Below, one piece after another: positions 6,165 through 6,313 of a stretch of 6,313 nt of DNA. Origin of the DNA: an uncultured Ruminococcus sp. (lineage in GTDB: Bacteria > Bacillota_A > Clostridia > RUG12999); NCBI GenBank assembly GCA_902783995.1, contig CACZTG010000267.1:1-6313 (forward strand), in the 5' to 3' direction. How positions within the stretch are numbered: position 1 is the stretch's first letter; the number at the start of each line of letters is the position of its first letter. The notes below the pieces were generated by a model. It was not told the DNA's origin. It was given only the letters and a program-made list of their open reading frames with translations, and did no database searches. Both the position numbers and the translations under genes were made by a program.

Positions 6165-6313
6165 ATTTTATAACAACGGCAATGAATTTTGTCGGCTCAT
6201 TTCCCATAGCCTTTTCGGCATGGGGAACACTCGAATCAAAATATACACTGTCGCCTTCTTCAAGCACATATGAAATATCACCTATAAAAAACTGCATTGT
6301 GCCCGAGACGACA
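6163..6313 (-). CDS. C-terminal cupin domain, probably of an XRE-cupin transcriptional regulator (partial)
   Basis: Only the last 49 codons and the TAG stop are inside the window; the frame is open to the right edge. The visible peptide includes SGTMQFFIGDISYVLEEGD, then SVYFDSSVPHAEKAMGNEP and the end KFIAVVIK. The pattern G-x-M-x-F-x-IGD-x-S-Y-x-LEEGDSVYFDSSVPH is a Cupin_2 barrel with the typical final histidine, as seen at the C terminus of many bacterial regulators that carry an N-terminal helix-turn-helix. The helix-turn-helix would be outside the window, so the regulator role is inferred from the family and from its place just before an acyl-CoA synthetase gene. A stand-alone cupin protein is the alternative. 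Confidence 0.8.
   Translation of the reverse strand, partial: VVSGTMQFFIGDISYVLEEGDSVYFDSSVPHAEKAMGNEPTKFIAVVIK

Noticed and set aside
1..6313. CRISPR array, tRNA, rRNA, insertion sequence or phage genes
   Set aside because: I saw no regularly spaced repeats, tRNA-like cloverleaf, transposase or integrase frame; nearly all of the window is accounted for by the listed genes.

Overview
The window looks like chromosomal DNA from an anaerobic, endospore-forming member of the Clostridia (low-GC Firmicutes). The main reason is a canonical spoIIIA sporulation operon on the minus strand. Strong AGGAGG-type ribosome binding sites, AT-rich intergenic DNA and a CotJC-type manganese catalase fit the same picture. 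The species cannot be named from the sequence.

Region 1 (1-3539, minus strand) holds spoIIIAA-AB-AC-AD-AE and the first 129 codons of spoIIIAF, which runs off the left edge. Genes are packed with 0-19 nt gaps or short overlaps. The products are mother-cell parts of the SpoIIIA-SpoIIQ channel, which links mother cell and engulfed forespore. spoIIIAG and spoIIIAH would be expected beyond the left edge. Three annotation details matter here. spoIIIAB starts at TTG. spoIIIAC starts at an internal ATG behind a GGAGG site. spoIIIAE probably starts seven codons inside its longest frame.

Region 2 (3540-3670) is a 131-nt AT-rich divergent intergenic region. It should hold the promoters of both spoIIIA (leftward) and the catalase gene (rightward). 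It contains a sigma-E-like -10 element, a possible SpoIIID site and a 14-bp perfect palindrome. All of these regulatory calls are tentative.

Region 3 (3671-4385, plus strand) is a single-gene unit: a CotJC-like spore-coat manganese catalase with all five metal ligands. It ends in a very clear hairpin terminator that starts immediately after the stop codon. cotJA and cotJB are not next to it.

Region 4 (4386-4450) is a short spacer with an imperfect inverted repeat.

Region 5 (4451-6313, minus strand) has an acyl-CoA synthetase of the medium-chain (MACS) type. It lies 14 nt downstream of the 3' end of a gene whose product ends in a cupin domain, probably an XRE-cupin transcriptional regulator. 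The two very likely form an operon.

Overall this is a conserved sporulation locus next to a metabolic operon. I see no mobile element, CRISPR array, tRNA, rRNA or clear sign of an undescribed system. The most useful second looks are the shared spoIIIA/cotJC control region and the cupin-regulator/acyl-CoA synthetase pair.
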